DNA of 64,000 bases from Cetobacterium sp. 2A (GCF_014250685.1 NZ_JACFAJ010000006.1:1076501-1140500); one strand, 5' to 3'. Numbered from the stretch's first letter, positions 1 to 8,920 are shown. Notes: a model not told the origin generated them from the sequence alone. Numbers and translations are program-made.

Positions 1-1
1 A

Positions 2-163
2 AAAAGATATGATGCATTACAAAATATAGATGATAAAAAATCTTTTAGAAAATCACACGAGAATCCGTATGTTCAATCAATATACGAAAATTACTTAACT
101 CATCCACTTAGTACCGAAGCTCACAAATTATTGCACACTCATTATTACCCTAAAAATAAATAG
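2..163 (+). CDS. [FeFe] hydrogenase, C-terminal end (partial)
   Basis: This is the last 53 codons of a gene that begins before the window. The readable tail contains the pattern SHENPYVQSIYENYL, then PLSTEAHKLLHTHYYP, which is the usual C-terminal ending of the iron-only hydrogenase small-subunit domain (H-cluster catalytic protein or its NADH-linked subunit). The catalytic cysteines lie upstream and are not visible, so the exact hydrogenase group cannot be told. A strong terminator follows 10 bases after the stop, so this gene ends its transcription unit. The family call rests on the C-terminal motif only. Confidence 0.75.
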   Translation, partial: KRYDALQNIDDKKSFRKSHENPYVQSIYENYLTHPLSTEAHKLLHTHYYPKNK

Positions 164-173
164 ATAAAAATAA

Positions 174-210
174 AATAACAGCAGTGTTTAACTGCTGTTA
201 TTTTATTTTT
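174..210 (+). terminator. Rho-independent terminator after the hydrogenase gene
   Basis: A perfect 12-bp inverted repeat (174-185 with 191-202) encloses a 5-nt loop and runs into a T-rich tract (200-210). It separates the hydrogenase gene from the next promoter. Confidence 0.9.
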
Positions 211-218
211 AATGGTTC

Positions 219-247
219 TTTACAAAGAGAAGGCAATGTAATATAAT
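219..247 (+). promoter_or_regulatory. Sigma-70 promoter for the M20 peptidase-mreC run
   Basis: TTTACA at 219-224 and TATAAT at 242-247 are separated by 17 nt. Transcription would start about 40 nt before the AGGGAGGA ribosome site of the peptidase gene. Confidence 0.75.
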
Positions 248-292
248 TGATGGAAGAATATGATTTTTTTATCACAAAATAGGGAGGAATAT

Positions 293-1399
293 ATGATAAA
301 CGAACAGAGGCTAGTAGAGAATTTTTTAGACATGGTAAAAATCTCATCTCCATCTTTAAAAGAGAGAGAAGTTGGAGATTATCTTATAAATGTTCTTAGA
401 GAGTTAGGCTTAGAAGTGATAGAAGATAATGCAGGAAAAATGAATAATGGAAATTGTGGAAATATAATAGGAATATTAAAATCTCCTGGAAAGAAAAAAG
501 TACTTTTTAGTGCACACATGGATACGGTTTCACCATGTGATAAAATAACACCAATAGTAGAAGGAAGAGTTATTAAAACTGATGGAACATCTGTTCTTGG
601 TGGAGATGATAAAGGTGGAATAGCTTCAATAATTGAAATGTTAAGAGTTATAAAAGAAAATAATATAGAGCATCCAGAAATAATTGTTGTTTTTTCAATT
701 GCTGAGGAAATTGGATTATTAGGTGCAAAAAGTTTTGAAATAGAAAAGTATCAACCTGACTGTGGATTTATTTTAGATTCTAGCGGAAAACCAGGAGTTG
801 CAATAGTAAAAGCTCCATACGCTGCTAAAGGAAAAATAACAATAATTGGAAAACCAGCTCATGCTGGAATATCGCCAGAGAATGGAATAAATGCTTTAAC
901 AGTTGCTGCTCATGCAATTACAAAAATTAAACTTGGAAGAATTGATAAAGAAACTACTTCAAATATAGGAACAGTTAAGGGTGGATCCGCTGTAAATATA
1001 GTTATGCCATCTATTGAAATGATGTATGAAGCTAGAAGTTTATCTGGAGATACACTTAAAAATTTATTAGCTGAAACTATGGAAATTTTTGAATCAACAG
1101 TAAAAGAATTTGGTGCAGAATTTAAAAGCGATGTAGAAATTGGTTATGATGGGTTTATTATTTCTGAAGATTCACCTTTAATAGCGGAATTTAAAAGAGC
1201 ATGTGACAAACTTGGAGTAGAAGTTAAAACATTACCTTCAGGTGGTGGAAGTGACACTAACGTATACAACTCTAAAGGTGTTCCTTGTTTAAATTTAGCA
1301 GTTGGAATGTCTAAAGTGCACACAACAGAAGAGTTTATTGTTATTGACGATATGGTTGATATGGCAAAAATCCTAGTGGAGATAGTAAAAGGAAATTAG
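293..1399 (+). CDS. M20 family peptidase, PepT-like
   Basis: A 368-residue di-zinc aminopeptidase of the M20B/PepT-like group, probably cytoplasmic and acting on small peptides. Visible metal and catalytic motifs are AHMDTV (H75, D77), GGDDKGG (D105/D106), AEEIGLLG (E138/E139), LDSSG (D162) and a late VHTTEE histidine. A Gly-rich dimerisation (lid) domain occupies roughly residues 180-290. The ATG at 293 is chosen because AGGGAGGA lies 5-12 nt before it; an in-frame ATG at 260 has no ribosome site. It abuts mreC directly (TAG then ATG). The family also includes carboxypeptidases and related amidohydrolases, so the substrate is inferred. Confidence 0.85.
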   Translation: MINEQRLVENFLDMVKISSPSLKEREVGDYLINVLRELGLEVIEDNAGKMNNGNCGNIIGILKSPGKKKVLFSAHMDTVSPCDKITPIVEGRVIKTDGTSVLGGDDKGGIASIIEMLRVIKENNIEHPEIIVVFSIAEEIGLLGAKSFEIEKYQPDCGFILDSSGKPGVAIVKAPYAAKGKITIIGKPAHAGISPENGINALTVAAHAITKIKLGRIDKETTSNIGTVKGGSAVNIVMPSIEMMYEARSLSGDTLKNLLAETMEIFESTVKEFGAEFKSDVEIGYDGFIISEDSPLIAEFKRACDKLGVEVKTLPSGGGSDTNVYNSKGVPCLNLAVGMSKVHTTEEFIVIDDMVDMAKILVEIVKGN

Positions 1400-2218
1400 A
1401 TGAGATTAAATAGAGGAAATAAAAAATCATCAGAAATACTATATATAATTATAGCAATTACTATAATGGCATTTGTATTAAAAGGTGTAGTGAAGTATTT
1501 CAATGAACAAATAAGTGATGCACTTTTACCTCTCCAGTCGAAGATATATTTAACTGGAGAGGATTTAAAGAATAAGATAGAAAATATAAAAAGTTATAAT
1601 AAAACTTACGAAGAAAATTCGGATTTAAGGAAACAAGTTAGTGAAAAGCAGATGCTGGAAGAGGAGACTAAGTATTTAAGAGAAGAAAATAGAAGATTAA
1701 GAGAGCTTTTAGCTATTAAAGGCGAATTTAATTATAATTTTAAAATCGGAAAAGTTAGTTTTCATCAAGTAAGAGAGCTTTATGAAAGTTTTTCAATATC
1801 TTTGGGTTCTGAAAACGGAATGAAAAAAAATATGGTTGTTTTATCTGGAAAAAATTTAATAGGAAAAGTGGATAAAGTAATAAATAATTATTCTACAGTT
1901 CAAATGATAACAGATCAAGAAGTTGTTGTAAGCGTTCTCACTGAAAATAATTTATTAGGAATTGTGAGAGGAGACAGAAGTAATCAGTTATTTTTTGAAC
2001 CTAGTTCTATGTACGAAGTTGAATTAAAAGTTGGAGATAAAGTTTACACTTCCGGAGTAAGTGATATATATCCAAAGGGAATTTATGTTGGGTACATATC
2101 TGAAGTTAACGAAGATGAAAAAAATCCAATGAAAAAATATAAAGTTGGATCAGAAATTGATATTTTTGATTTAAATGAAGTTATAATAATGATAGGAGAT
2201 GAGAATAATGTTATTTAA
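1400..2218 (+). CDS. mreC: Rod shape-determining protein MreC
   Basis: A 272-residue inner-membrane protein of the elongasome, which links cytoplasmic MreB to periplasmic peptidoglycan synthases. It has a short cytoplasmic N-terminus, one membrane segment at about residues 11-28, a charged coiled coil at about 60-105, and two beta domains behind it. The length is typical of MreC. Neither mreB nor mreD is next to it, which is unusual because the three often sit together. It starts at the base following the peptidase stop and overlaps the next gene by 11 bp, so all three are probably cotranscribed. Confidence 0.9.
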   Translation: MRLNRGNKKSSEILYIIIAITIMAFVLKGVVKYFNEQISDALLPLQSKIYLTGEDLKNKIENIKSYNKTYEENSDLRKQVSEKQMLEEETKYLREENRRLRELLAIKGEFNYNFKIGKVSFHQVRELYESFSISLGSENGMKKNMVVLSGKNLIGKVDKVINNYSTVQMITDQEVVVSVLTENNLLGIVRGDRSNQLFFEPSSMYEVELKVGDKVYTSGVSDIYPKGIYVGYISEVNEDEKNPMKKYKVGSEIDIFDLNEVIIMIGDENNVI

Positions 2219-2786
2219 AATCGTAGGAATTTTTCTTTTTAGTATTTTTACTGTTTTTGGGCAAGTTAAAACTCTTTCTTCTATCAAAGATATTAAGGTT
2301 AATGTGGTAGAAGAAACTTACATTGAAAATAAAACAAGAGAAAAAAAATACGATATAAAACTAATTCTTCCAAATTTAATGCTTAAAAAAATTACCTTTC
2401 CAGAGATAAATAAAGGAGAAGCATATTTATATAAAGCTGGAAAAAGGTATGTATACCTTCCTATATTTGACGAAATAACAGAAGAACCAAGTGACAAGGA
2501 TACAAATTATTTTCTAGAAACTTTAAATACTTTAATAGAAAAAGAAAAGAAAGATAAAAAATTTAAAGATCAGTATTATAAAAAACAGGTTAAAATTTTA
2601 AAATTTAAAGATAATATAAAGGTTGAAATTGAAAAGTATGATATCATAGATGGGTATTTACTACCATCTGTTTTAAAAATATTTGATGGAGATATTAAAG
2701 TAGCAACTTTAAAATTAAGTAATACAAAAATAAATAGTGGTTTAAAACCACAGGAATTTGTTGTAAAATATGAAGATAATAAATAG
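2208..2786 (+). CDS. LolA-like exported protein
   Basis: About 192 residues with an N-terminal signal peptide (MLFKIVGIFLFSIFTVFGQ). The body is predicted to be beta-rich and alternates charged and hydrophobic residues in the way of the LolA/outer-membrane lipoprotein-sorting superfamily, which carries or senses lipid-modified proteins in the periplasm. The ATG at 2208 fits the AGGAG at 2194-2198 with 9-nt spacing better than the ATG at 2199. Its 3' end overlaps recO by 17 bp. No catalytic motif is visible. The family call is by general resemblance and is moderate. Confidence 0.5.
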   Translation: MLFKIVGIFLFSIFTVFGQVKTLSSIKDIKVNVVEETYIENKTREKKYDIKLILPNLMLKKITFPEINKGEAYLYKAGKRYVYLPIFDEITEEPSDKDTNYFLETLNTLIEKEKKDKKFKDQYYKKQVKILKFKDNIKVEIEKYDIIDGYLLPSVLKIFDGDIKVATLKLSNTKINSGLKPQEFVVKYEDNK

Positions 2787-3483
2787 TAATGGCATAGTTC
2801 TAAAAAAAAATGATTTTGGAGAAGCAGATAGAATAATAACTGTTTTTTTAGAAGACTTTGGAAGAACTAGCTTTGTTTTAAAAGGAATAAGAAAGAGTAA
2901 AAAAAGAGATTTGACATCTGGAGAACCTTTAACATTTTCCCAGTTTAGTTTTTATAAAAAAGGAGAAAATAGGATTTTAACATCTGTTGATTCCATAGAT
3001 TTTTTTTATAATATAAAAACTGATATAACTAGATTACAAATAGCTTTATATATAATCTCTATACTAAACGAAATATTGGTTGAAGGCGAAGAACAAAAAA
3101 AACTTTATAATATTTTTTATAAAAGTTTAAACTATATAAATTCAAATTCAGTTGAATATAATAATTACCTATTACTGCTTTATATTCTTCATCAAGTCAT
3201 TTTGATAGAAGGGTTAGAGTTTGAAAAGATCGGGAGTAAATTTTTTGATATAAAAAATTCTAGGATAGTGAATGAATATAGTGAAAACGCTATCAATCTA
3301 GAAAAAGATGAATATGATATAATAAATTCTGTCTGCACAAAAGGAATAAAAAATCTTTTAGAAAATGGAAATAATATCAAGGGTATTATTAATATAATTT
3401 ATATTTTTGAAAAATACTTAAACTATCATTTAGAAACAAAATTAGAATTCAGAAAATATTATTTGGAGGCTTGGAATGGTTAA
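2770..3483 (+). CDS. recO: DNA repair protein RecO
   Basis: A 237-residue recombination mediator that works with RecR/RecF to load RecA on SSB-coated gaps. The N-terminal OB-fold is recognised by the pattern GIVLKKNDFGEADRIITVF, followed by GRTSFVLKGIRKSK; the remainder is the helical RecO C-terminal domain. The zinc-finger cysteines found in many RecO proteins are absent (only one Cys is visible near the C-terminus). The start lies inside the end of the preceding gene and the stop overlaps the EIIA gene by 8 bp, indicating translational coupling. Confidence 0.9.
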   Translation: MKIINSNGIVLKKNDFGEADRIITVFLEDFGRTSFVLKGIRKSKKRDLTSGEPLTFSQFSFYKKGENRILTSVDSIDFFYNIKTDITRLQIALYIISILNEILVEGEEQKKLYNIFYKSLNYINSNSVEYNNYLLLLYILHQVILIEGLEFEKIGSKFFDIKNSRIVNEYSENAINLEKDEYDIINSVCTKGIKNLLENGNNIKGIINIIYIFEKYLNYHLETKLEFRKYYLEAWNG

Positions 3484-3946
3484 TATAGTTAAGATAACAG
3501 ACTATATGTCAGAGGATCTTATTTCGTTGGATCTTAAGAGTAAAAGTAAAGAGGAAGTATTGCATGAACTTTCAGAATTGATGAGTAAATCTTCAACAGT
3601 ATCTGATAAGGCATCTATATATAAAGCTTTAGTAGATAGAGAAAAATTAGGAAGTACAGGAATTGGAAAAGGGGTAGCGATACCGCATGCTAAGACTGAT
3701 GCAGTAACTGGTTTAACAATAGCCTTTGGTATAAGTAAAGAAAAAATTGATTTTAAATCTTTAGACTCAGAATCAGTTAATATATTCTTTGTTTTTGCTT
3801 CTCCTTTTAAGGATAGTCAGATATATTTAAAAGTTTTAGCAAGAATATCAAGATTAATAAGAGAGGAGAGTTTCAGAGAGAAGCTTTTACATTGTAAAAC
3901 TCCAAAGGAAGTTTTAGAGTGTATAGATAAAGAAGAAGCTATTTAG
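3476..3946 (+). CDS. PTS EIIA domain protein (fructose/nitrogen type)
   Basis: A 156-residue stand-alone EIIA domain of the PTS fructose/mannitol/nitrogen family. Such proteins accept a phosphoryl group on histidine from HPr or NPr. The phosphorylation motif GVAIPHAKT places the active histidine at H71. There are no EIIB or EIIC domains and no PTS permease nearby, so a regulatory PtsN-like role is more likely than sugar transport. It overlaps the end of recO and precedes nrdR by 10 bp. Its target is not revealed by context. Confidence 0.85.
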   Translation: MVNIVKITDYMSEDLISLDLKSKSKEEVLHELSELMSKSSTVSDKASIYKALVDREKLGSTGIGKGVAIPHAKTDAVTGLTIAFGISKEKIDFKSLDSESVNIFFVFASPFKDSQIYLKVLARISRLIREESFREKLLHCKTPKEVLECIDKEEAI

Positions 3947-3956
3947 GTGAAAAAAT

Positions 3957-4418
3957 ATGAAATGTCCATTTTGTGGTTATGAAGATACAAAAGTTATAGA
4001 CAGTAGAGCATTTTTGGAAGGCAGCGCTATAAAAAGAAGGCGTGAATGTTCAAACTGCGAAAAAAGATTTACAACATATGAAAAAGTTGAAGAGATTCAA
4101 ATATATGTTGTTAAGAAAGATAAAAGAAGAGAAAAGTTTTTTAAAGAGAAATTATTGAGAGGACTTACAATAGCAACTATTAAAAGAAATATAAGTAGAG
4201 ATACTTTAGAAGAGTTTGTTGTTGAGATTGAAAAGACTATTCAAAATACTTTAAAAAATGAAATTTCTACGAAAGATTTAGGTGAACTAGTTCTTGAGAA
4301 ATTGAAAGAACTAGATGAAGTTGCCTATGTAAGATTTGCATCTGTATACAAGCAGTTTAATGATATAAAATCTTTTATAGACATAGTAGAAGATATAAAA
4401 AAGGATAAAAAAATATGA
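3957..4418 (+). CDS. nrdR: Transcriptional repressor NrdR
   Basis: A 153-residue nucleotide-sensing repressor of ribonucleotide reductase genes. The N-terminal zinc ribbon has C3/C6 and C31/C34, with the family pattern KVIDSR and RRRREC-like basic residues between them. An ATP-cone follows from about residue 46, containing KRDGxxE-type basic stretches (VVKKDKRREKF). The length is standard. It overlaps aroQ by 4 bp (ATGA). Its expected targets (nrd genes with NrdR boxes) are outside this window. Confidence 0.95.
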   Translation: MKCPFCGYEDTKVIDSRAFLEGSAIKRRRECSNCEKRFTTYEKVEEIQIYVVKKDKRREKFFKEKLLRGLTIATIKRNISRDTLEEFVVEIEKTIQNTLKNEISTKDLGELVLEKLKELDEVAYVRFASVYKQFNDIKSFIDIVEDIKKDKKI

Positions 4419-4855
4419 AAATATTAGTAATAAATGGACCAAATTTAAATCTTTTGGGAACTAGAGAGCCTGAGATTTACGGAGATTTAACTCTGGATAA
4501 ATTAAATGAATTAATAAGAACCAAAGCAAAGAAAATGGATATGGAAATTGAGTTTTTTCAGTCTAATCATGAGGGAGCAATAGTTGACAAAATACAGGAG
4601 TCTTTAAAAAAAGTAGACTATCTGATTATAAATCCTGCTGCTCTTACTCATTATAGTATATCAATTAGAGATGCAATACTATCAACTGAAATCAAAACGA
4701 TAGAAGTTCATATAAGTAATGTATATAAAAGAGAAAGTTTTAGACATAACTCGGTACTTTCTGATATAGTAATAGGGAAGCTAGTTGGCTTTGGATATTT
4801 TGGTTATTTAATGGCTTTGGATTTTATTCAAAGTCAAAACAGCCATAACCTGTAG
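4415..4855 (+). CDS. aroQ: Type II 3-dehydroquinate dehydratase
   Basis: A 146-residue dodecamer-forming type II dehydroquinase, third step of the shikimate pathway. The motifs NGPNLNLLG near the start, a loop with REPEIYG, NPAALTHYSISIRDAI and the catalytic-histidine motif EVHISN followed by RESFRHNS are all present. NPAALTHYS differs slightly from the more common NPGAYTHTS. Two more shikimate genes occur in the window (aroA, aroK) but at separate loci, so the pathway is dispersed. Confidence 0.95.
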   Translation: MKILVINGPNLNLLGTREPEIYGDLTLDKLNELIRTKAKKMDMEIEFFQSNHEGAIVDKIQESLKKVDYLIINPAALTHYSISIRDAILSTEIKTIEVHISNVYKRESFRHNSVLSDIVIGKLVGFGYFGYLMALDFIQSQNSHNL

Positions 4856-4865
4856 GAGGAAGTTG

Positions 4866-5798
4866 ATGAGGATTTTATTTATGGGAACTCCAGAATTTGC
4901 AGTTCCATCATTGGATATACTAAGAAAAGAACATGAAATAGTTGGTGTATTTACAAAAGTTGATAAACCAAATATGAGAGGGAAAAAAATAAAGTATACT
5001 CCAGTAAAAGAATATGCTTTAGAGCATGATATACCGGTATTTCAACCTAGCTCAATGAGAACGGAAGAGACTTTTGAGATAATAAAAGAGTTAAATCCAG
5101 ACTTGATAGTAGTAGTTGCTTATGGAAGAATAATTCCAAATAATATCATTGATTTTCCAAAATTTGGAATTATAAATGTACATTCATCTTTACTTCCTAA
5201 ATTTAGAGGAGCAGCTCCTATAAATGCAGCTATAATAGCTGGAGAAGTTGAAAGTGGAGTAACAATAATGCATATAGCAGAAGAACTTGATGCAGGGGAT
5301 ATAATCTTAAAAGGAAAAACTCCTATATTTGAAGAGGATACATTCTTGACACTTCATGATAGATTAAAAGAGATTGGAGCAAATACCCTATTAGAAGCTG
5401 TAAAATTAATAGAAAAAGGTGTGGCGCCTAGAGAAGTACAAAAACATGAAGAGGCAACTTTTGTAAAACCTTATAAAAAAGATGATTGTATAATTTGTTG
5501 GGATAAATCAGAAAAAGAAATTTTCGATTTTGTAAGAGGAATGAATCCTTTTCCAACTGCTTTTACTCACCATGATGAAAAGGTTTTAAAGGTTTATAAG
5601 GTTGAAAAAACTGGGAAAATTTATGAAGCAGGAGTAAATGGAGAGATTGTAGATTCGATAAAAGGTAAAGGATTTGTTGTTAAAGTTGGAGGGGGAAGCC
5701 TAATTTTAACAGAAATAAAACCCGAGAACAAAAAAAGTATTTCTGGTGTAGACAGTATAAATGGAAATCTTTTTAAAATAGGAGATATACTAAAATAA
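4866..5798 (+). CDS. fmt: Methionyl-tRNA formyltransferase
   Basis: A 310-residue enzyme that formylates initiator Met-tRNA from 10-formyl-THF. The catalytic triad is visible as N104 and H106 in INVHSSLLPKFRGA and D142 in LDAGD; the C-terminal OB-like tRNA-binding domain begins at about residue 205. The ATG at 4866 follows AGGAGGA by 5 nt and is preferred to the TTG three bases earlier. No def gene is adjacent, unlike in many bacteria. folD, which feeds the one-carbon pool, is two genes downstream. Confidence 0.95.
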   Translation: MRILFMGTPEFAVPSLDILRKEHEIVGVFTKVDKPNMRGKKIKYTPVKEYALEHDIPVFQPSSMRTEETFEIIKELNPDLIVVVAYGRIIPNNIIDFPKFGIINVHSSLLPKFRGAAPINAAIIAGEVESGVTIMHIAEELDAGDIILKGKTPIFEEDTFLTLHDRLKEIGANTLLEAVKLIEKGVAPREVQKHEEATFVKPYKKDDCIICWDKSEKEIFDFVRGMNPFPTAFTHHDEKVLKVYKVEKTGKIYEAGVNGEIVDSIKGKGFVVKVGGGSLILTEIKPENKKSISGVDSINGNLFKIGDILK

Positions 5799-5832
5799 AA
5801 TAGGTTTAATTAGAAAACAGGGGGAGCAACAA

Positions 5833-6489
5833 ATGAGAAACTTAGAGAAACAAGTAAAAATTTCAAAAAGAATTATTGAGAGACTGACAAAGTATCTGAA
5901 ATGTCTAGAAAATTTTTCGCCAGAAGATTTTATATCTTCTGAAGAAATGGGAATGCTTTTAGGGGTAACAGCAGCTCAGATTAGAAAAGACTTATCAAAT
6001 TTTATTCCTGAATTTGATTTTAATATTGGAATAAGAGGGAAGGGATACCAAGTTAAATCTCTTTATCAAGCAATTGAAAAAATACTTGGAGTAAATAAAA
6101 AAAATAATATCATTATCGTTGGAGCTGGAAAACTTGGAGGTGCACTTCTTTTAGAGGGTGACTTTATAAAAAGTGGATTTGAAATAGTTGGTGTTTTCGA
6201 CATTGCAAAAAACAAAATTGGTAAAGAGTACAAAGGATTAAAAGTAAGAAGTATTAATGAATTAGAAAAATTAGTTCAAACGCAAGAAGTAGATATAGCA
6301 GTTATAACTGAGTGCAAACCAATAGCACAAGATATGGCTGATATGGTTATTAATGCGGGTGTTAGATCAATATTAAATTTCACTCCTATGGAAATAAAGG
6401 TTCCAAAAGGGATAGCAATTTCACATATAGATTTAAACGGAAAATTACAAGAGCTAAATTTCTGGAAAGAAAAGGTGAAAAGTATATAA
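5833..6489 (+). CDS. rex: Redox-sensing repressor Rex
   Basis: A 218-residue NADH/NAD+ sensor that releases DNA when NADH rises and usually controls fermentation and hydrogen genes. The winged helix is at residues 1-80 (TAAQIRKDLS recognition region, then RGKGYQV), followed by a Rossmann domain with GAGKLGG (G97-G102) and a C-terminal swapped helix. It sits between fmt and folD with a GGGGGAG ribosome site. It is a candidate regulator of the hydrogenase and hcp genes in this window, but I did not find a convincing TTGTGA-N6-TCACAA type site upstream of them. Confidence 0.95.
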   Translation: MRNLEKQVKISKRIIERLTKYLKCLENFSPEDFISSEEMGMLLGVTAAQIRKDLSNFIPEFDFNIGIRGKGYQVKSLYQAIEKILGVNKKNNIIIVGAGKLGGALLLEGDFIKSGFEIVGVFDIAKNKIGKEYKGLKVRSINELEKLVQTQEVDIAVITECKPIAQDMADMVINAGVRSILNFTPMEIKVPKGIAISHIDLNGKLQELNFWKEKVKSI

Positions 6490-6490
6490 C

Positions 6491-7345
6491 ATGCAAATAT
6501 TAGATGGAAAAAAAACCTCTGAAGAAATAAGAATGAAACTAAAAAAAGAGGTAGAGAGTTTAAAAGAAAAAACAGGAAGAGTTCCGGGATTAGCAGTAAT
6601 CCAAGTTGGAAATAATTCAGCTTCTCAAATATACGTAAATTCAAAAGTTAAACATTGTACAGAGCTTGGAATGGAGAGCGAAAAGTATCAATTGGGTGAA
6701 GAGTGTAGTGAGGAGTATCTTTTAAATCTTATAGAAGAACTTAACAATAATGAAGGGATAAATGGAATATTAGTTCAACTTCCACTTCCTAAACATATAA
6801 ATGATAAAAAAATTATAGAGAAAATATCCATAGATAAGGATGTAGATGGATTTAAACCAGAAAATTTAGGAAAAGTTTTCTTAGGAGATCCTGACGCACT
6901 TGTTTCATGTACACCTCTTGGTGTATTGACACTTATGACTCATTATGGTATAGAATTAGAAGGAAAAGATGTAGTAATTGTTGGAAGAAGTAATATAGTT
7001 GGAAAACCAATGGCTGCACTTTTAATAAATGAGGGTGCTACGGTTACTGTTTGTAATAGTAGAACAAAAAAATTATCTGAAAAAACTTCGAAAGCTGATA
7101 TTTTAATAGTAGCAGTTGGAAATAGTAAATTCATAAAAAAAGAAATGGTAAAAGAAGGGGCTATTGTTATAGATGTTGGGATAAGTAGAGAGATAGATGG
7201 GAAACTATCTGGAGATGTTGATTTTGAAAATGTAAAAGATAAAACATCCTTTATAACACCGGTTCCTGGTGGGATTGGACCAATGACAATAGCTATGCTT
7301 ATGAGCAATACTATGAAAGCATTTAAAAAAAGTATAGGAATTTAG
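6491..7345 (+). CDS. folD: Bifunctional methylene-THF dehydrogenase/cyclohydrolase FolD
   Basis: A 284-residue enzyme that interconverts 5,10-methylene-THF and 10-formyl-THF. The N-terminal catalytic domain has the YVNSKVKHC lysine motif and VQLPLPKHI; the NADP-binding domain has VGRSNIVGKPMA and the C-terminal signature PVPGGIGPMT. It starts 2 bp after rex. Together with fmt it supplies and uses 10-formyl-THF, a functional link within the operon. Confidence 0.95.
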   Translation: MQILDGKKTSEEIRMKLKKEVESLKEKTGRVPGLAVIQVGNNSASQIYVNSKVKHCTELGMESEKYQLGEECSEEYLLNLIEELNNNEGINGILVQLPLPKHINDKKIIEKISIDKDVDGFKPENLGKVFLGDPDALVSCTPLGVLTLMTHYGIELEGKDVVIVGRSNIVGKPMAALLINEGATVTVCNSRTKKLSEKTSKADILIVAVGNSKFIKKEMVKEGAIVIDVGISREIDGKLSGDVDFENVKDKTSFITPVPGGIGPMTIAMLMSNTMKAFKKSIGI

Positions 7346-7362
7346 AATCTGGGGAGACTACG

Positions 7363-7821
7363 ATGAAGAGAAAAAATGAGAATGACAAAAGAGAGTACTA
7401 TATTGTTGATAGAAGAATCTTACCTAACTCAATTCAGAGTGTAATTATGGTAAATGATCTTGTTCAGCAGGAAAAAATTTCAAAGTATGAGGCTATAAAA
7501 AAAATTGGAATAAGTAGAAGTACATACTACAAATATAAAGATTATATCAAACCATTCTTCGAAGGTGGAAAAGATAAAGTTTTTAGTATTCATTTATCAT
7601 TAGTGGACGAACCTGGAATTTTGGCTAGAGTATTAGATATAATAGCTGGAGAACAAATGAATATTCTAACAATTGTTCAGAATATAGCTATTGACGGTAT
7701 TGGAAGAGCAACTATTTCAATTCAAACTACAGAAAATCTGTTAAGAAGAATAGAAGGTATGCTTGAGAGTATTAGTCAATTAGAAGGAGTAAAGGAATTA
7801 AGAGTAATCGGTAGTAATTAG
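7363..7821 (+). CDS. ACT domain-containing protein, UPF0735/PheB type
   Basis: A 152-residue protein with a helical N-terminal part (about residues 15-65, helix-turn-helix-like KYEAIKKIGISRSTYYKYK) and a C-terminal ACT domain at about 73-150 (IHLSLVDEPGILARVLDII). The architecture matches the PheB/UPF0735 group, proposed to sense amino acids. It has no enzyme motif. It lies between folD and accB in a compact operon. An amino acid-responsive regulatory role is inferred, and the ligand is unknown. Confidence 0.8.
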   Translation: MKRKNENDKREYYIVDRRILPNSIQSVIMVNDLVQQEKISKYEAIKKIGISRSTYYKYKDYIKPFFEGGKDKVFSIHLSLVDEPGILARVLDIIAGEQMNILTIVQNIAIDGIGRATISIQTTENLLRRIEGMLESISQLEGVKELRVIGSN

Positions 7822-7837
7822 TTGGGAGGAGAACATT

Positions 7838-8293
7838 ATGAAAATAGACATTAGTGTTATAGAGAATTTAGCTGAAAATATTGATAAATATGGATTAAGC
7901 GAAATAACTTTAGAGAGTGATGAGACTAAGATAATATTGAAAAGAGAAAAAGTTGTAGTTTCAAATATTGTTCAGTCTAAAGTTGTACAAACAACTACTA
8001 ATCTAGAAGAAGAAATTCAAGAAGAGATATTATCAAATAATGTTAATGAAGATGAAGACTATGAAGCGATAGTTTCTCCAATGGTTGGTACTTTTTATAA
8101 ATCTCCATCTCCACAATCTGAGAATTTTGTAGAAGTTGGACAAAATATAGAACCTGGAGAAGTACTTTGTATAATTGAAGCAATGAAACTAATGAATGAA
8201 GTTAAATCTTCAGTTAAAGGGACCATTGTGAAAATATTAGTTGAAGACGGTCAGGCAATTAAAAAAGGCGATAAATTATTTTTAATAAAATAA
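7838..8293 (+). CDS. accB: Acetyl-CoA carboxylase biotin carboxyl carrier protein
   Basis: A 151-residue BCCP for fatty acid synthesis. The C-terminal biotinyl domain (about 78-151) includes the biotinylation motif EAMKLMNE with K117, preceded by PMVGTFYKSP; the N-terminal 40 residues form the usual AccB pairing segment and a Glu-rich linker joins them. A terminator follows at once, so accC is not in this operon, which departs from the common accBC pairing. Confidence 0.93.
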   Translation: MKIDISVIENLAENIDKYGLSEITLESDETKIILKREKVVVSNIVQSKVVQTTTNLEEEIQEEILSNNVNEDEDYEAIVSPMVGTFYKSPSPQSENFVEVGQNIEPGEVLCIIEAMKLMNEVKSSVKGTIVKILVEDGQAIKKGDKLFLIK

Positions 8294-8297
8294 AGAG

Positions 8298-8334
8298 ATA
8301 GCTAGCAAAATAAAATTTTTGCTAGCTATTTTTG
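8298..8334 (+). terminator. Terminator after accB
   Basis: A 13-bp perfect stem (8298-8310 with 8317-8329), 6-nt loop, then T-rich tail. It closes the long operon that begins at the M20 peptidase. Confidence 0.9.
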
Positions 8335-8398
8335 TTATAAACCGAAAAGAAATTTGAATTTATTTCAGTATACTATTAAGATAGAAGATAGTGTAACA

Positions 8399-8427
8399 TT
8401 GTTTTTTATAAAAAACTATGATAAAAT
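8399..8427 (+). promoter_or_regulatory. Probable promoter for the CBS protein-CNNM operon
   Basis: TTGTTT (8399-8404), 17-nt spacer, TAAAAT (8422-8427). It starts transcription shortly before the GGGGG ribosome site of the next gene. The match is reasonable but not ideal. Confidence 0.5.
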
Positions 8428-8451
8428 TTAAATTAAATCGGGGGTAAAAAG

Positions 8452-8895
8452 ATGAAGAAAATAAAAGATGTAGTAAATCAAGACTTAGTAACTGTGGAAA
8501 AAGGAACAACTTTTGATAAGATTGTTCTTCTTATGAAAGAAAAGGGGATTGGAAAAATACCAGTATTGGATAACAATAAATTGATAGGAGTAGTAACAAG
8601 AGAGGATATTCTTGTAAAACAAGAAAAAGCTCCATTACCTCCTGTAATAGCTTTTTGGGAAGTTCTTATAGCTCTTCCAAATACAAAAGATTTCCAACAA
8701 AGATTAAGAAAATTTGCATCTTTTAAAGTAGAAGATTTGATGTCTGATTACTATTTAGTTGCCTCGATGGAAGATGATTTAGAAGCAATGGTAACAAAGA
8801 TGATCGAAGAAAATTACAACTATATTCTAGTAATTGAAAATAGCGATCTAAAAGGAATTGTAACAAAAAGTGATTTAATAAAAAAATTATATTAA
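8452..8895 (+). CDS. Two-CBS-domain protein
   Basis: A 147-residue protein consisting of a CBS pair (about 6-60 and 88-145; VVTREDIL and IVTKSDLI are the typical ends of each motif). Such Bateman modules bind adenosyl ligands (AMP, ATP, SAM, c-di-AMP). No other domain is fused. It lies directly upstream of a CBS-containing CNNM transporter, so the two may share a ligand signal. The function is inferred only. Confidence 0.8.
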   Translation: MKKIKDVVNQDLVTVEKGTTFDKIVLLMKEKGIGKIPVLDNNKLIGVVTREDILVKQEKAPLPPVIAFWEVLIALPNTKDFQQRLRKFASFKVEDLMSDYYLVASMEDDLEAMVTKMIEENYNYILVIENSDLKGIVTKSDLIKKLY

Positions 8896-8920
8896 AAATT
8901 AAGGAAGGTGTATTTAAGAA